A stretch of 64,000 nt of DNA from CAYOUV01 sp963790075 (GTDB taxonomy: Bacteria; Chloroflexota; Anaerolineae; Anaerolineales; Villigracilaceae): NCBI GenBank assembly GCA_963790075.1, contig CAWBNG010000007.1, positions 186,001 through 250,000 on the forward strand. Reading direction: 5' to 3'. The position numbers and the translations under genes were made by a program. Each line of letters opens with the position of its first letter. Within the stretch, counting starts at the first letter, position 1. Of this stretch, positions 26,552 to 35,021 are shown piece after piece. The notes under the pieces are model-generated. The model did not search any database, had not been told where the DNA came from, and was given only the letters and a program-made list of their open reading frames with translations.

Positions 26552-26720
26552 CTAGCTCTGCGTGCCCTTTGTGTTTATGACTTTTGTTCTCTCAATAAAA
26601 AGTCCCCATCTTCCAACAGCCCATCCAAAATCACCTTTATCGCATCGGCCACTAGCAGCTCATCCAACCCAAAAGACTTCAACCGCGTTTGCGTGGTGCG
26701 CACGGACGGCTCCAGGAATT
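26552..26720 (-). repeat. Intact partner of the diverged direct repeat
   Basis: This segment covers the 3' flank and the last about 50 codons of the gene at 26575-28233 and is the parent-like copy of the diverged stretch at 26040-26185, about 510 nt away in the same orientation. I judge the two to be clearly related over about 150 nt with several small gaps. Confidence 0.55.
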
Positions 26721-28233
26721 CCCCAAACGGCAGTGAGGTCTTATACAACTGGTAATACAGGAAGCGACGCGCATTGCGTTTGAAATCCGCAGGAATCTCG
26801 ATCGTTTCCGCATCCAAAAATTCTTCCAGCTTATGTCTTGCAGCTTCCACACTCTGCGGGAAAAACACCGTCGGGTACTGCGTGAAGCGTGCCTTGCCCG
26901 CGCATAGCACCGCCGCGCCCATGATCGAGGCCTCCAGACCGATGGTCGAGTTGTAGACCATCACGAACTTCGACTTCTGGATCAATTCATACGAACTGAG
27001 CGTCTCACGCGGCCCGACGAAGACCACGTTCGGCTCGCGGTCCGCACCGCTGGCTTCGACCCAGGCTGCCACCGTCTCGCGGCTGGCCTTGCGCACGCGC
27101 AACTCGTCCGGGTGGGCACGGATCACGAACAGCGTCTCCGGATGGGCGCGGATGACTTCCAGCGTTAAATCGAGCCAGTCGAACATATCTTCGAAAACCG
27201 TGTTGGCGTGCGGCTGGCTGGTATCGAAAATGACGTTGGTAAAGACGGGCACGATCTGCTTAAATCCTGCCGCCTTGCGCAGGAAGGCTGCGTCCAGCCC
27301 CTGCATCTGCGCCCAGAATTTGATGCCAGCCATCGTGAAATCGCCCTGAAAACGCTTGGCCAGGTAGGCATCCAAGCGGGCATTCTGCGCCTCATTCAAT
27401 TCGAACTCATCCGGGATGCGGATCGGGTAGGCGGTCGCTTCAGCGCCGGTGAAGAAGGCCGAGGCAGGCTGCAGCCCCACCTCATGTGTAATTACCCGGA
27501 TGCCGCGCGCTTGGGCCACGTATCGTGCCGTCGCTTCGGGGAAGAACTGGCCGTTGAAAACCACCACCGCCCGCGGCCGGGTTCGCTCCAGACAGTCCGC
27601 AAATTCCCGAGCAACATTCCAGGCTGAGAGGATGTATTCGCGCAGCAGATAGCGCGTGGGTTCATCGTCGTTCAGGTGATGGATACGCAGGATCCAGCGC
27701 AGGCCGGGCAGACATAAAGTCCCGAGCGGAATTTCCTCCCATGCGAAGTACATCAATTCCGGGAGCGACAGATTCGCAAGCGTTTTCGAAAGCGATTCGT
27801 CGCGCTGGAAATCAAACCAATTAATACGGGAAGCGGTTTTTGGGGGATACCCTTCGGGTACGCTGTCGGGAAACGTGGATTGAACACCCGCATATAGGGT
27901 TTTTGATTGATAGATGCAGGATTTGCATGGCGGCGCCTGGTACGGATCGTCGCGGTCTGTGCCCAACACGCAGTGGCTCATACCCGTCCGGCAGGTGAAA
28001 TACACCACCGGCACGCCTCGCAAGCGCAATGCCCAGGAGGCCAGCAGGTGAAATCCGCTGTTCCAGGAGAGATCGTCGATGCCGGTCGAGGCTTTGAAAA
28101 AAATCACGGGCGCACCCGCAGGAACCGGCTCATGGCGCGCCACCCGCCGCGCCATGGCGGCGACTCTCAGATTATTGAGATGGCGCACCAGTCCGCGTTT
28201 GAGACGTTGGATAAAGTAATCTCTTAGCATCAT
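26575..28233 (-). CDS. GT-B-like surface polysaccharide protein
   Basis: A 552-residue soluble protein with two Rossmann-like halves. The first half carries HHLNDDEPTRYLLREY. The middle holds RPRAVVVFNGQFFPEATARYVA followed by GIRVITHEVG. The C-terminal half has LFVIRAHPDELR, then VVFVGPRETLSSYELIQKSKFVMVYNSTIGLEASIMG. This is the arrangement of capsule/CDP-glycerol-type transferases, where the last block binds the nucleotide donor. An early CKSC pair is unusual. It resembles the proteins at 46271 and 58525, so three such enzymes serve this locus. It starts with ATGATG; no ribosome site is obvious. Exact donor unknown. Confidence 0.7.
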   Translation of the reverse strand: MMLRDYFIQRLKRGLVRHLNNLRVAAMARRVARHEPVPAGAPVIFFKASTGIDDLSWNSGFHLLASWALRLRGVPVVYFTCRTGMSHCVLGTDRDDPYQAPPCKSCIYQSKTLYAGVQSTFPDSVPEGYPPKTASRINWFDFQRDESLSKTLANLSLPELMYFAWEEIPLGTLCLPGLRWILRIHHLNDDEPTRYLLREYILSAWNVAREFADCLERTRPRAVVVFNGQFFPEATARYVAQARGIRVITHEVGLQPASAFFTGAEATAYPIRIPDEFELNEAQNARLDAYLAKRFQGDFTMAGIKFWAQMQGLDAAFLRKAAGFKQIVPVFTNVIFDTSQPHANTVFEDMFDWLDLTLEVIRAHPETLFVIRAHPDELRVRKASRETVAAWVEASGADREPNVVFVGPRETLSSYELIQKSKFVMVYNSTIGLEASIMGAAVLCAGKARFTQYPTVFFPQSVEAARHKLEEFLDAETIEIPADFKRNARRFLYYQLYKTSLPFGEFLEPSVRTTQTRLKSFGLDELLVADAIKVILDGLLEDGDFLLREQKS

Positions 28234-28274
28234 GTTAGCGCCACAATCTTATCAGTAAAATTCGATGCTAAAGA

Positions 28275-31022
28275 TTACTCTTTGACTTGCAGCGGCACGA
28301 TATCCAGAATGCGCGGGTTGAGGATCCGCTCAAGCGCAGAGCCGAGCAAGGCAAACGCCATGCTGGTAAGCAGGAGGAGGGAGATCGGTTCTAACACCCA
28401 AAACGGGGACCCGTACAATGCGCCGCGCGTCAGTCCTTCGTAAATGATGCGCCCCCAGGATGGATAGTTTGATTTGATATTAAAGAAACCAAGCGTGGCT
28501 TCCAAGAAAATAAAACTGGGCACCTGCGATACCAATTGAGGGATCAGCACCGGCAGGATGCGCGGCACGAGATAACGAGTAATGATCCTGAAACCACTGG
28601 CTCCATAAGAACGCGCCGATTCGATATACGGCGCTTCTTTCGCTTGCAGGTACGCCGAGCGCAGCGTTTTGATCGGCGAGCCAAACGTATTAAGCACAAC
28701 AACGATCCCCAGAATGATCCAGATGTTCCAGCCAAAGAGGACATTTGTCAGAACGGCGATTGGCAAACTGGGCAACACCATATTGATTTCAGTAAATCTT
28801 TGGATGAGATTATCCACCCAACCGCCGAACCATACACCCATGGCCGGAAGCAGCATGGCGACCAGGGTGGTGATGAGCGACCCTAACAAGCCGATCAGCA
28901 GTGCAAATGGCATGCCCCAGAATAACGGCACGATCAGATCGCGCCGTGCGTAATCAGTCCCTGCCAGCCCATAAACCTGTCCCAACAAGACCAGTTCTGG
29001 CTGAATATCGCTATCCTGTTCAAAGAGCAAACTCGTGACGATCAAGTGATAAGTCCCATGTTGCGGAACGAGTTGAGAGGAACCCGGTTCTGCAAACAGC
29101 AGGTTGTAAGCAGGCGTCGGATACAGCCCGGTCTGGACAAACCAATTCTTCCATTCGGGATGCTGCTTGAGAATTGAAGTGGAGTTGATGCCCGACTCAA
29201 AATCATAACTTGTGATCGCACTGATGGCTTTATTTTTTAGCTTGAGCGTACTGCCATCCGGATATACCCATTCAAGCGAAGCAAAAGGCGCCTTCGCGCG
29301 ATATTTTGGATCGAGATAAAGAAAAATCTCGCTCGGAATTTTCTTGTAGGGATAGTCAAATTTGAACGTGGTCGTTTTTTCGACCCATCCATTCTCCAGC
29401 GTCTGCTTCGACACGCTGGCTCCCCGGCTATCCTCTTTCATGATCAGGGTCGAAAGCAATGGCGGATTGTTGAACAAATTCATCCATTTGGGCATTGCCG
29501 TACGCGGGATCATACTGAATCCTGTCAGGTAATTCCGCTCATATGCCTGCCCATATTGTTCGTATGGCAGGGCAGTGACAGCATAAATCGAGCCGGCAAG
29601 CAGAATGACAATCACCCCCAAACCAAATACGGCGGATGGGTACCTGCGAAGTTCCTGAAAGAACAACCCGCTTCGGCTGTTCAACCTGTGCAGGGCTGCC
29701 TTGAGGTCTCCCATCGCTGTATTCCAGGGGAATCCCTGCTTCTTTACAGGGCCCTGGGCTTGAATCCCGTAATCCCGGTTTTTTCTCTTCACCAGGGCTT
29801 TGAAACGAGCGCGCCATGGCGTTTTTTTTGATTTATTTCGCAATTGGGCTTGAGTTGCATCGTTTGCCGGTACGAGACGAATGCGTGGATCGACGATCAC
29901 ATATACAAAATCAAGGACGAACACAGTCACCCCAAGCAGGTAGGCAAAGATGACCACGATTCCCACAATGATAATCAATTCACCCGGCTCCATGCTCTCT
30001 CCCCAAAAATTCGGGAGCGCCTCATTTATATACAGCCAACCTAACCCGGGCCATCGAAAAACCGCCTCCAATGCCATGCTCAATTGCCAGAAACCAACCA
30101 GACTGGTTACAAAACCAGTGAGTACATATGGCAATGCCGGCCTTAGAATATATTTCCGCTCCAGCAGCTTGGCAGGCAGCCCCTTGGCACGAGCGAGGTC
30201 AACATAATCCTCATCGGCGTAAATCATAAAAAAGGTGCGCCACATGTACACTACTTGAAAAAGCAGGCTGAGCACGATCGCAGTCACCGGCAGGATCATA
30301 TGCTTTACAATGACAAATATGTATTCGACCGGGGTTTGATGTTTAAAAGCATCATACATGCCGCCAAAAGGAAGCCAGTGCAACTGGAACGCAAAGATGG
30401 AGAGCAAAATGATACCGATCACCCAACTGGGCACGGACGAAACTGGCGAAAGAACCGCAAACAATCTATCCAGCCGCCCTCCGTAATTTCGCGACAGGTG
30501 GAGCGAGAGAGGCATACCGATCAGAAATATGAGCAGATAGGCTGTTCCTATCAGCAACAGCGTGTTGGGCAAGTACTGCAGGATGATGTCGCTGGCATTG
30601 GCTGTGGTCACTCTGGCGCTGGCCCAGCCACCCTGCCGGTTGCCAAGTTTTCCCCAATCAAATGTCAGCGCCTTTACCGTCCAGAGCATGTAACGCGGCA
30701 AGAACGGAAGATTCAGTCCCGCCTCGGTGCGCAATTTTTCGGTCAATGCTTCTACCTGGCCCTGATCAGCGGCGGCGCTGTTTATGCGCGCGTGGACGAT
30801 CACAAATATTTGCGCTTCCAGACTGGTTTCAAAAGGGGATTCGGGTGGGCCCAGTCCACGGCGGGATGGCTGGTTCGCAAGCAGGACGGTAATAAAAACG
30901 CCGATAAATATGGTAGCGGCAATCGTCAATGCCTTGCCAATCAGAAACCGCACCATGCGCAGGATGCGCTGGGTGGGTGAAGGCGTGGACGATACTTGCA
31001 GGTTATCGTTCAACCTATTCAT
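28275..31022 (-). CDS. Fused DppB-DppC-type ABC permease with a large outside insertion
   Basis: A single 915-residue chain contains both permease subunits of a dipeptide/nickel-type importer. The N-terminal half (about 30-385) is DppB-like, with LPNTLLLIGTAYLL and the coupling loop DLARAKGLPAKLLERKYILR. A basic linker (about 390-450) leads to the DppC-like half, with GTDYARRDLIVPLFWGMPFAL and the coupling loop SARSYGASGFRIITRYLVPR. Between the first and second helix of the DppC half lies an extra domain of about 190 residues on the outer side. No binding protein or ATPase is adjacent. Fused oligopeptide permeases are uncommon, and its place inside a glycan locus is odd. It may use shared ATPases elsewhere. 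Confidence 0.88.
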   Translation of the reverse strand: MNRLNDNLQVSSTPSPTQRILRMVRFLIGKALTIAATIFIGVFITVLLANQPSRRGLGPPESPFETSLEAQIFVIVHARINSAAADQGQVEALTEKLRTEAGLNLPFLPRYMLWTVKALTFDWGKLGNRQGGWASARVTTANASDIILQYLPNTLLLIGTAYLLIFLIGMPLSLHLSRNYGGRLDRLFAVLSPVSSVPSWVIGIILLSIFAFQLHWLPFGGMYDAFKHQTPVEYIFVIVKHMILPVTAIVLSLLFQVVYMWRTFFMIYADEDYVDLARAKGLPAKLLERKYILRPALPYVLTGFVTSLVGFWQLSMALEAVFRWPGLGWLYINEALPNFWGESMEPGELIIIVGIVVIFAYLLGVTVFVLDFVYVIVDPRIRLVPANDATQAQLRNKSKKTPWRARFKALVKRKNRDYGIQAQGPVKKQGFPWNTAMGDLKAALHRLNSRSGLFFQELRRYPSAVFGLGVIVILLAGSIYAVTALPYEQYGQAYERNYLTGFSMIPRTAMPKWMNLFNNPPLLSTLIMKEDSRGASVSKQTLENGWVEKTTTFKFDYPYKKIPSEIFLYLDPKYRAKAPFASLEWVYPDGSTLKLKNKAISAITSYDFESGINSTSILKQHPEWKNWFVQTGLYPTPAYNLLFAEPGSSQLVPQHGTYHLIVTSLLFEQDSDIQPELVLLGQVYGLAGTDYARRDLIVPLFWGMPFALLIGLLGSLITTLVAMLLPAMGVWFGGWVDNLIQRFTEINMVLPSLPIAVLTNVLFGWNIWIILGIVVVLNTFGSPIKTLRSAYLQAKEAPYIESARSYGASGFRIITRYLVPRILPVLIPQLVSQVPSFIFLEATLGFFNIKSNYPSWGRIIYEGLTRGALYGSPFWVLEPISLLLLTSMAFALLGSALERILNPRILDIVPLQVKE

Positions 31023-31135
31023 TCTCCTCTGAAAAAACCAATCCTTACAAAATACAGTGTGGTTATTGCTTTATGTCTAAGGAGATGGATTTTTGAACTT
31101 CCACAACAGAATGCAAAAGTGAGCTGACCTAACTC

Positions 31136-32029
31136 TCACCAATTATTATCTTTTTCATAACCAAGCCTGACCAATAAATCCCCAGCTATCTCTTTGAACA
31201 ACGCCTTATGTTCTTCTGTAAAGTATTCCTTCCAACCGCCTGTTTTCCCCGCGCGAAAGGTGTGACTTTTTCTGGGTTGGATGGCTTCGACCAAAATTTC
31301 CAGCGCCTGCTCGCGCGGTGTCGGGATATTATAGCCAGTCCGCCCCACCTCATCCAGCATGGCGTTCAGGGTTGCGTCGCGTTTTTCGATCAGGTCCTCG
31401 AAGCGCAGGCAGATTACGCCCGGCTGCTCCAGCCATTGGAAGACGCCCTCATAGCGCCTCTTGACGCTGACCATCTTCAACCCGTCACGCTCGATACCGG
31501 TGATGGCGACCTGCAGCCGCGCCCCGAAATCCGGCAGGGACTGGTAGTAGGCATGCATGCCGTGCTCCTCGTGCATATCGGTCGCGAAGAAGACCTGCGA
31601 TACCAGCATGTCGCGCGGGTCGCGGTAGATGAAGTAATTCACGCGCCCCGGCTGACACAGAACAGCCAGGTTTTCCGGGGTGGCGTCCACATAGCCCCAC
31701 CCAATCACGCCGCGTGGAAAACGCCTTAAATCCGCGGCCACCTCATCAGGGGTTCGGCGTCCACCGGCTGGTTTGACCGTCCGGACTGGCTCAGCTGCCA
31801 CGTAGGCATAAGGCATGATCTGGCAAAACCCGTTCAGGATTTGCAGCAGCAGGTGCGATCCGCTCTTAGGTTTGGCATTGCCGAAGACCGGCGGCGCCTC
31901 GCTAAAGCTCAGTCGCTTCCAATGCCAGGCAGCCTGGGCGTATTTACCCGGGCTGCGCAGCCTACGGCGGAGTTGCTGTTTTAATCCCATCAGTGATTTC
32001 GTCTGGATGAACACTCCAGTCGCATTCAT
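31136..32029 (-). CDS. PAPS-dependent sulfotransferase-family protein (ST3)
   Basis: A 297-residue sulfotransferase. The binding loop reads NAKPKSGSHLLLQ, the 3'-phosphate segment NYFIYRDPRDMLVSQVFF, and the tail FRAGKTGGWKEYF ending LGYEKDNNW. It is the closest relative of ST2 in the window. I place the start at the ATG at 32029, just after the NeuB stop; the longer frame runs back into neuB. The arrangement SDR - NeuA/phosphatase - NeuB - ST3 suggests that the sulfated residue could be the nonulosonic acid or a neighbour of it. Confidence 0.9.
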   Translation of the reverse strand: MNATGVFIQTKSLMGLKQQLRRRLRSPGKYAQAAWHWKRLSFSEAPPVFGNAKPKSGSHLLLQILNGFCQIMPYAYVAAEPVRTVKPAGGRRTPDEVAADLRRFPRGVIGWGYVDATPENLAVLCQPGRVNYFIYRDPRDMLVSQVFFATDMHEEHGMHAYYQSLPDFGARLQVAITGIERDGLKMVSVKRRYEGVFQWLEQPGVICLRFEDLIEKRDATLNAMLDEVGRTGYNIPTPREQALEILVEAIQPRKSHTFRAGKTGGWKEYFTEEHKALFKEIAGDLLVRLGYEKDNNW

Positions 32030-32036
32030 CCTGGTG

Positions 32037-32921
32037 CTAATCTTCTCCCGAAAATCGGCGCAGCTTCTTGAGCGAGGACAACTCGCTATCGAAGACGCGC
32101 TTGACGCCATCGCCCAGCGACTCTTCAGTCACGCGGATGTATTTGACCAATCTCTCAAAACCCGGCGGCTCGACCGAGGCAGCTTGGTCACTGCCCCACA
32201 TAGCGCGGTCAAGGGTCAGGTGACGTTCGACCATGCAGGCGCCCAGCGCCACCGCGATGGCCGAAGGGACCAATCCCACCTCGTGGCCGGAATAGCCAAT
32301 CGGCACATTCGGAAAGGTCTGGCGCAGGGAGTGGATGGTCTTCAGGTTAAGTTCTTCTGGCTCGCAGGGATAAGTGCTGGTGCAGTGGGTGATGGCCAGA
32401 TCGTCCGGACCGAGGATGTCGACCGAACGCTTGATCTGATCCATGGTGGACATCCCGGTGGACAGGATAACCGGGCGGCCGGTCTGGCGCACATAACGCA
32501 ACAGACCGTGGTCGGTGAGCGAAGCGGATGGGATCTTATAAGCCGGCGTATCGAATTGCTCCATAAAATCCACCGAGGGCTCATCCCAGACCGAGACCAT
32601 CCAGTCTACGCCCTGCTCCCTGCAGTAACGGTCGATCTCGCGGTATTCTTCCTGGCCAAACTCCACCTTGTAACGATAATCCAGATAGGTGATGTAGCCC
32701 CAGGGCGTGTCACGCATCTGCTTCTGCTGCTCGGGCGGGGTACAGACTTCAGGTGTGCGTTTCTGGAACTTGACCGCATCCACGCCAGCGTGGACAGCCG
32801 CATCGATCATCGCCTTCGCGATTTCGATATCGCCGTTGTGGTTGATGCCAATTTCAGCGATCAGGTAAGCAGGATGTCCATCTCCGACCAGTTTGTTACC
32901 GATTTTTACTTCACGTGCCAT
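32037..32921 (-). CDS. neuB: NeuB-family synthase without the SAF domain
   Basis: A 294-residue TIM-barrel synthase that joins phosphoenolpyruvate to an aldose to make a nonulosonic acid. Motifs: IAEIGINHNGD at the start, then KFQKRTPEVCTP, ISS-type PSASLTDHGL, STGMSTMDQI and GYSGHEVG, followed by EVGLVP and ERHLTLDR. The usual C-terminal SAF (antifreeze-like) domain is missing: the chain ends soon after the barrel, whereas the second NeuB (54286) has it. The start is the ATG at 32921, with AGGAAGG 5 nt upstream. It follows the cytidylyltransferase/phosphatase fusion by 30 nt. Loss of the SAF domain may alter oligomer or substrate choice (inference). Confidence 0.88.
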   Translation of the reverse strand: MAREVKIGNKLVGDGHPAYLIAEIGINHNGDIEIAKAMIDAAVHAGVDAVKFQKRTPEVCTPPEQQKQMRDTPWGYITYLDYRYKVEFGQEEYREIDRYCREQGVDWMVSVWDEPSVDFMEQFDTPAYKIPSASLTDHGLLRYVRQTGRPVILSTGMSTMDQIKRSVDILGPDDLAITHCTSTYPCEPEELNLKTIHSLRQTFPNVPIGYSGHEVGLVPSAIAVALGACMVERHLTLDRAMWGSDQAASVEPPGFERLVKYIRVTEESLGDGVKRVFDSELSSLKKLRRFSGED

Positions 32922-32951
32922 GTTTGCCTTCCTGTTTTCAGAGTTCGCCAC

Positions 32952-34178
32952 TCACTTCGTGGCCGAAAGAATCAAATCACAAAGTTCCCGCACTGCGCCA
33001 TGCCCGCCGGGCTTACTCAGGACAAAATCCACCTGGCGCAGCACCTCCGGCATAGCGTCCGCCACTGCCACCCCCCAACCAGCGATTGCAATACAGGGCA
33101 GGTCGTTAAGATCGTTCCCTACGAAAACCACGTGTGCGGGATCGATCTTCCGCTCGTCCAGCAGGGACCGGAGCACGCGTCCCTTATCGTGGATGCCGAC
33201 GCCTTTAATGGCCTGGATGCCCATCTTGCTGCAGCGCGCCTCGACCACCGAATTAACCTCGGACGAGATGACCACGACTTCGATCCCGAAGTCGCGCATC
33301 TGACGCAACCGCAGGCTGTCACTCCGGTAAGAGGCCACCATTTCCCGGCCAGCTTCATCCGTCCAGACGCGGTTGTCGGTCACCACACCGTCGAAATCCA
33401 GCACAATCAGTTCGACCTTCTGAGGCATCGGGCGGCGCGGGCGTCCCGGCCAGACCAGGTCCAGGCCGCCGAACGAGACCAGCCATTCGGCTTTCAGCCA
33501 GTCGTTCAGGTTGTCCAGGTCGACCGTGTAGCGCGGATCGATCAGCAACGGGTAAATGAGCTTGCCGCTCATCGAATGGCCTTCGACGATCGTCGCCGGG
33601 CGGATGGCGTCAATGTGGCCGGTCTGCCAATAAATTTGCGGCAGGCTCTGGCGCGGCGCGTTGTACGGCTCGTCAATGCCTTCCACCTGCAGCAAATTCT
33701 GCATCGGACCCTGCTCACCGGACGGCAAACGCCACATCTTGTGCGGATTCTGCCCGGCCGGGACCACACCGCGCACCGAGTCGGCGTCGGGATGCTCCAG
33801 CAAAATACGGACAGCCCGGTCAATGCAATCGGGTGGGCGGATGGGTGAAGTCGGGCGCAGCTGCACCAGCACATCAGGATGGTAATCCTGGTTGGCGGCC
33901 AGCCACAGAAGCGCATGCTCGAAGAGCGGCAGGTCGGTGGAGTTATCCTGGGCGAACTCGGCCGGGCGCAGAAAAGGCGTCTCGGCGCCGTGTTCGCGCG
34001 CCACGGCTGCAATCTCTTCATCGTCGGTGCTGACGAGGATTCGCGTGACCAACTCTGCTTGCCGGGCAGCCGCGATGCTCCAGGCGATCAGCGGATAGCC
34101 CGCAAAGGAGCGAATGTTCTTGCGCGGGATGCCCTTCGAGCCGCCGCGCGCAGGGATGATAGCCAGGACCTCGGTCAT
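32952..34178 (-). CDS. Fused CMP-nonulosonate synthetase and KdsC-type phosphatase
   Basis: A 408-residue two-domain enzyme. The N-terminal 230 residues form an acylneuraminate cytidylyltransferase with IPARGGSKGIPRKNI (CTP loop) and LQLRPTSPIRP. After a short linker comes a HAD phosphatase of the KdsC type with LDFDGVVTDNRVW (nucleophile Asp), SSE in motif II and VGNDLNDLPCI as motif III. The pair suggests a route in which a 9-phosphate (or 8-phosphate) sugar acid is dephosphorylated and then activated with CTP, as in KDN or Neu5Ac-9-phosphate pathways. It sits between an SDR and neuB; the ATG overlaps the SDR stop (TGATG). Confidence 0.9.
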   Translation of the reverse strand: MTEVLAIIPARGGSKGIPRKNIRSFAGYPLIAWSIAAARQAELVTRILVSTDDEEIAAVAREHGAETPFLRPAEFAQDNSTDLPLFEHALLWLAANQDYHPDVLVQLRPTSPIRPPDCIDRAVRILLEHPDADSVRGVVPAGQNPHKMWRLPSGEQGPMQNLLQVEGIDEPYNAPRQSLPQIYWQTGHIDAIRPATIVEGHSMSGKLIYPLLIDPRYTVDLDNLNDWLKAEWLVSFGGLDLVWPGRPRRPMPQKVELIVLDFDGVVTDNRVWTDEAGREMVASYRSDSLRLRQMRDFGIEVVVISSEVNSVVEARCSKMGIQAIKGVGIHDKGRVLRSLLDERKIDPAHVVFVGNDLNDLPCIAIAGWGVAVADAMPEVLRQVDFVLSKPGGHGAVRELCDLILSATK

Positions 34179-35008
34179 CACCAGGCCGTCCAGCCGCCAT
34201 CCACGACCAGGTTGTTGCCGGTCATATAAGACGAGGCTTCCGAAGCCAGGAACAATAGGGCGCCGTTCATCTCGTCCTTGCGCGCCATGCGGCCCAGGAT
34301 CGTCTTGGCGGAATAATTTCTGACGAAGGTCTCGTCGTGATCGTTGAATACGCCGCCGGGCGTCAGCGCGTTGACGCGGATCTCAGTCTCCATGTAGTAA
34401 GCGGCCAGGTATTTGGTGAAGCCCAGCACGCCGGCTTTAGTGACAGTGTAATAGACCGGCTTGAAGGCGGGTTGGGAGCCGTCCGCTTTGCGGTAAATGC
34501 GCTGGTCGGGGCCGTTCAAACCGTAGGTCGAACAGATGTTGATGATGCTGCCGCGTTTGCCCTGCGCCACCATCTGCCTGGCGCAGGCTTGCGTGACCAG
34601 GAACATGCCGGTCAGGTTGACGTTCAGGGCCGCGTTCCACTGCTCGAGCGGGTAGTCCTCGAATTTGCCGGGAGCAATGCCCTTGGCGACCGCCTGCGGG
34701 TCGAACTTGGGGTCGAGCGCGGCGCTGTTGACCAGGATGTCAAGGCGGCCAAAATCGGAAAGCGTCTGCTCGACCAGCGCGGCGACACTCTCGGGCAGGG
34801 TAATGTCGGTCGGGACAGCCAGAGCCCGGAACCCGTCTCGGGCAAGGTCGTCGGCTACGGCTTGCCCAGCCGAGGCGTTCAAATCCACCACAACCACCCC
34901 CGCACCAGCCTCGGCCAGCGTCCGGCAGAACTGGACTCCTAAAAGCCCGGCGCCCCCGGTCACAACGGCCGTGCGGCCGGTCAAATCGAATTTATCCTGA
35001 ATAGACAT
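34178..35008 (-). CDS. PtmA-like short-chain dehydrogenase
   Basis: A 276-residue SDR with TGGAGLLGVQFC as the nucleotide-binding motif, the catalytic Ser in INICSTYGLN and the Tyr-Lys pair in YYTVTKAG. The stretch RVNALTPGGV and the ending VVDGGW resemble PtmA of Campylobacter, an SDR of the legionaminic-acid precursor route. It has GAGGAAAA before the ATG and is the first gene of a block with the NeuA/phosphatase fusion, NeuB and ST3. Assignment to PtmA rests on pattern and context. Confidence 0.78.
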   Translation of the reverse strand: MSIQDKFDLTGRTAVVTGGAGLLGVQFCRTLAEAGAGVVVVDLNASAGQAVADDLARDGFRALAVPTDITLPESVAALVEQTLSDFGRLDILVNSAALDPKFDPQAVAKGIAPGKFEDYPLEQWNAALNVNLTGMFLVTQACARQMVAQGKRGSIINICSTYGLNGPDQRIYRKADGSQPAFKPVYYTVTKAGVLGFTKYLAAYYMETEIRVNALTPGGVFNDHDETFVRNYSAKTILGRMARKDEMNGALLFLASEASSYMTGNNLVVDGGWTAW

Positions 35009-35021
35009 AGATTTTCCTCAC

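Noticed and set aside
31815..33848. A 677-codon open frame on the plus strand
   Set aside because: It lies opposite ST3, NeuB and the NeuA-phosphatase fusion, all of which have conserved motifs on the minus strand. The antisense protein has no recognisable domain and is rich in R, H and Q, as expected for a shadow of GC-rich coding DNA.
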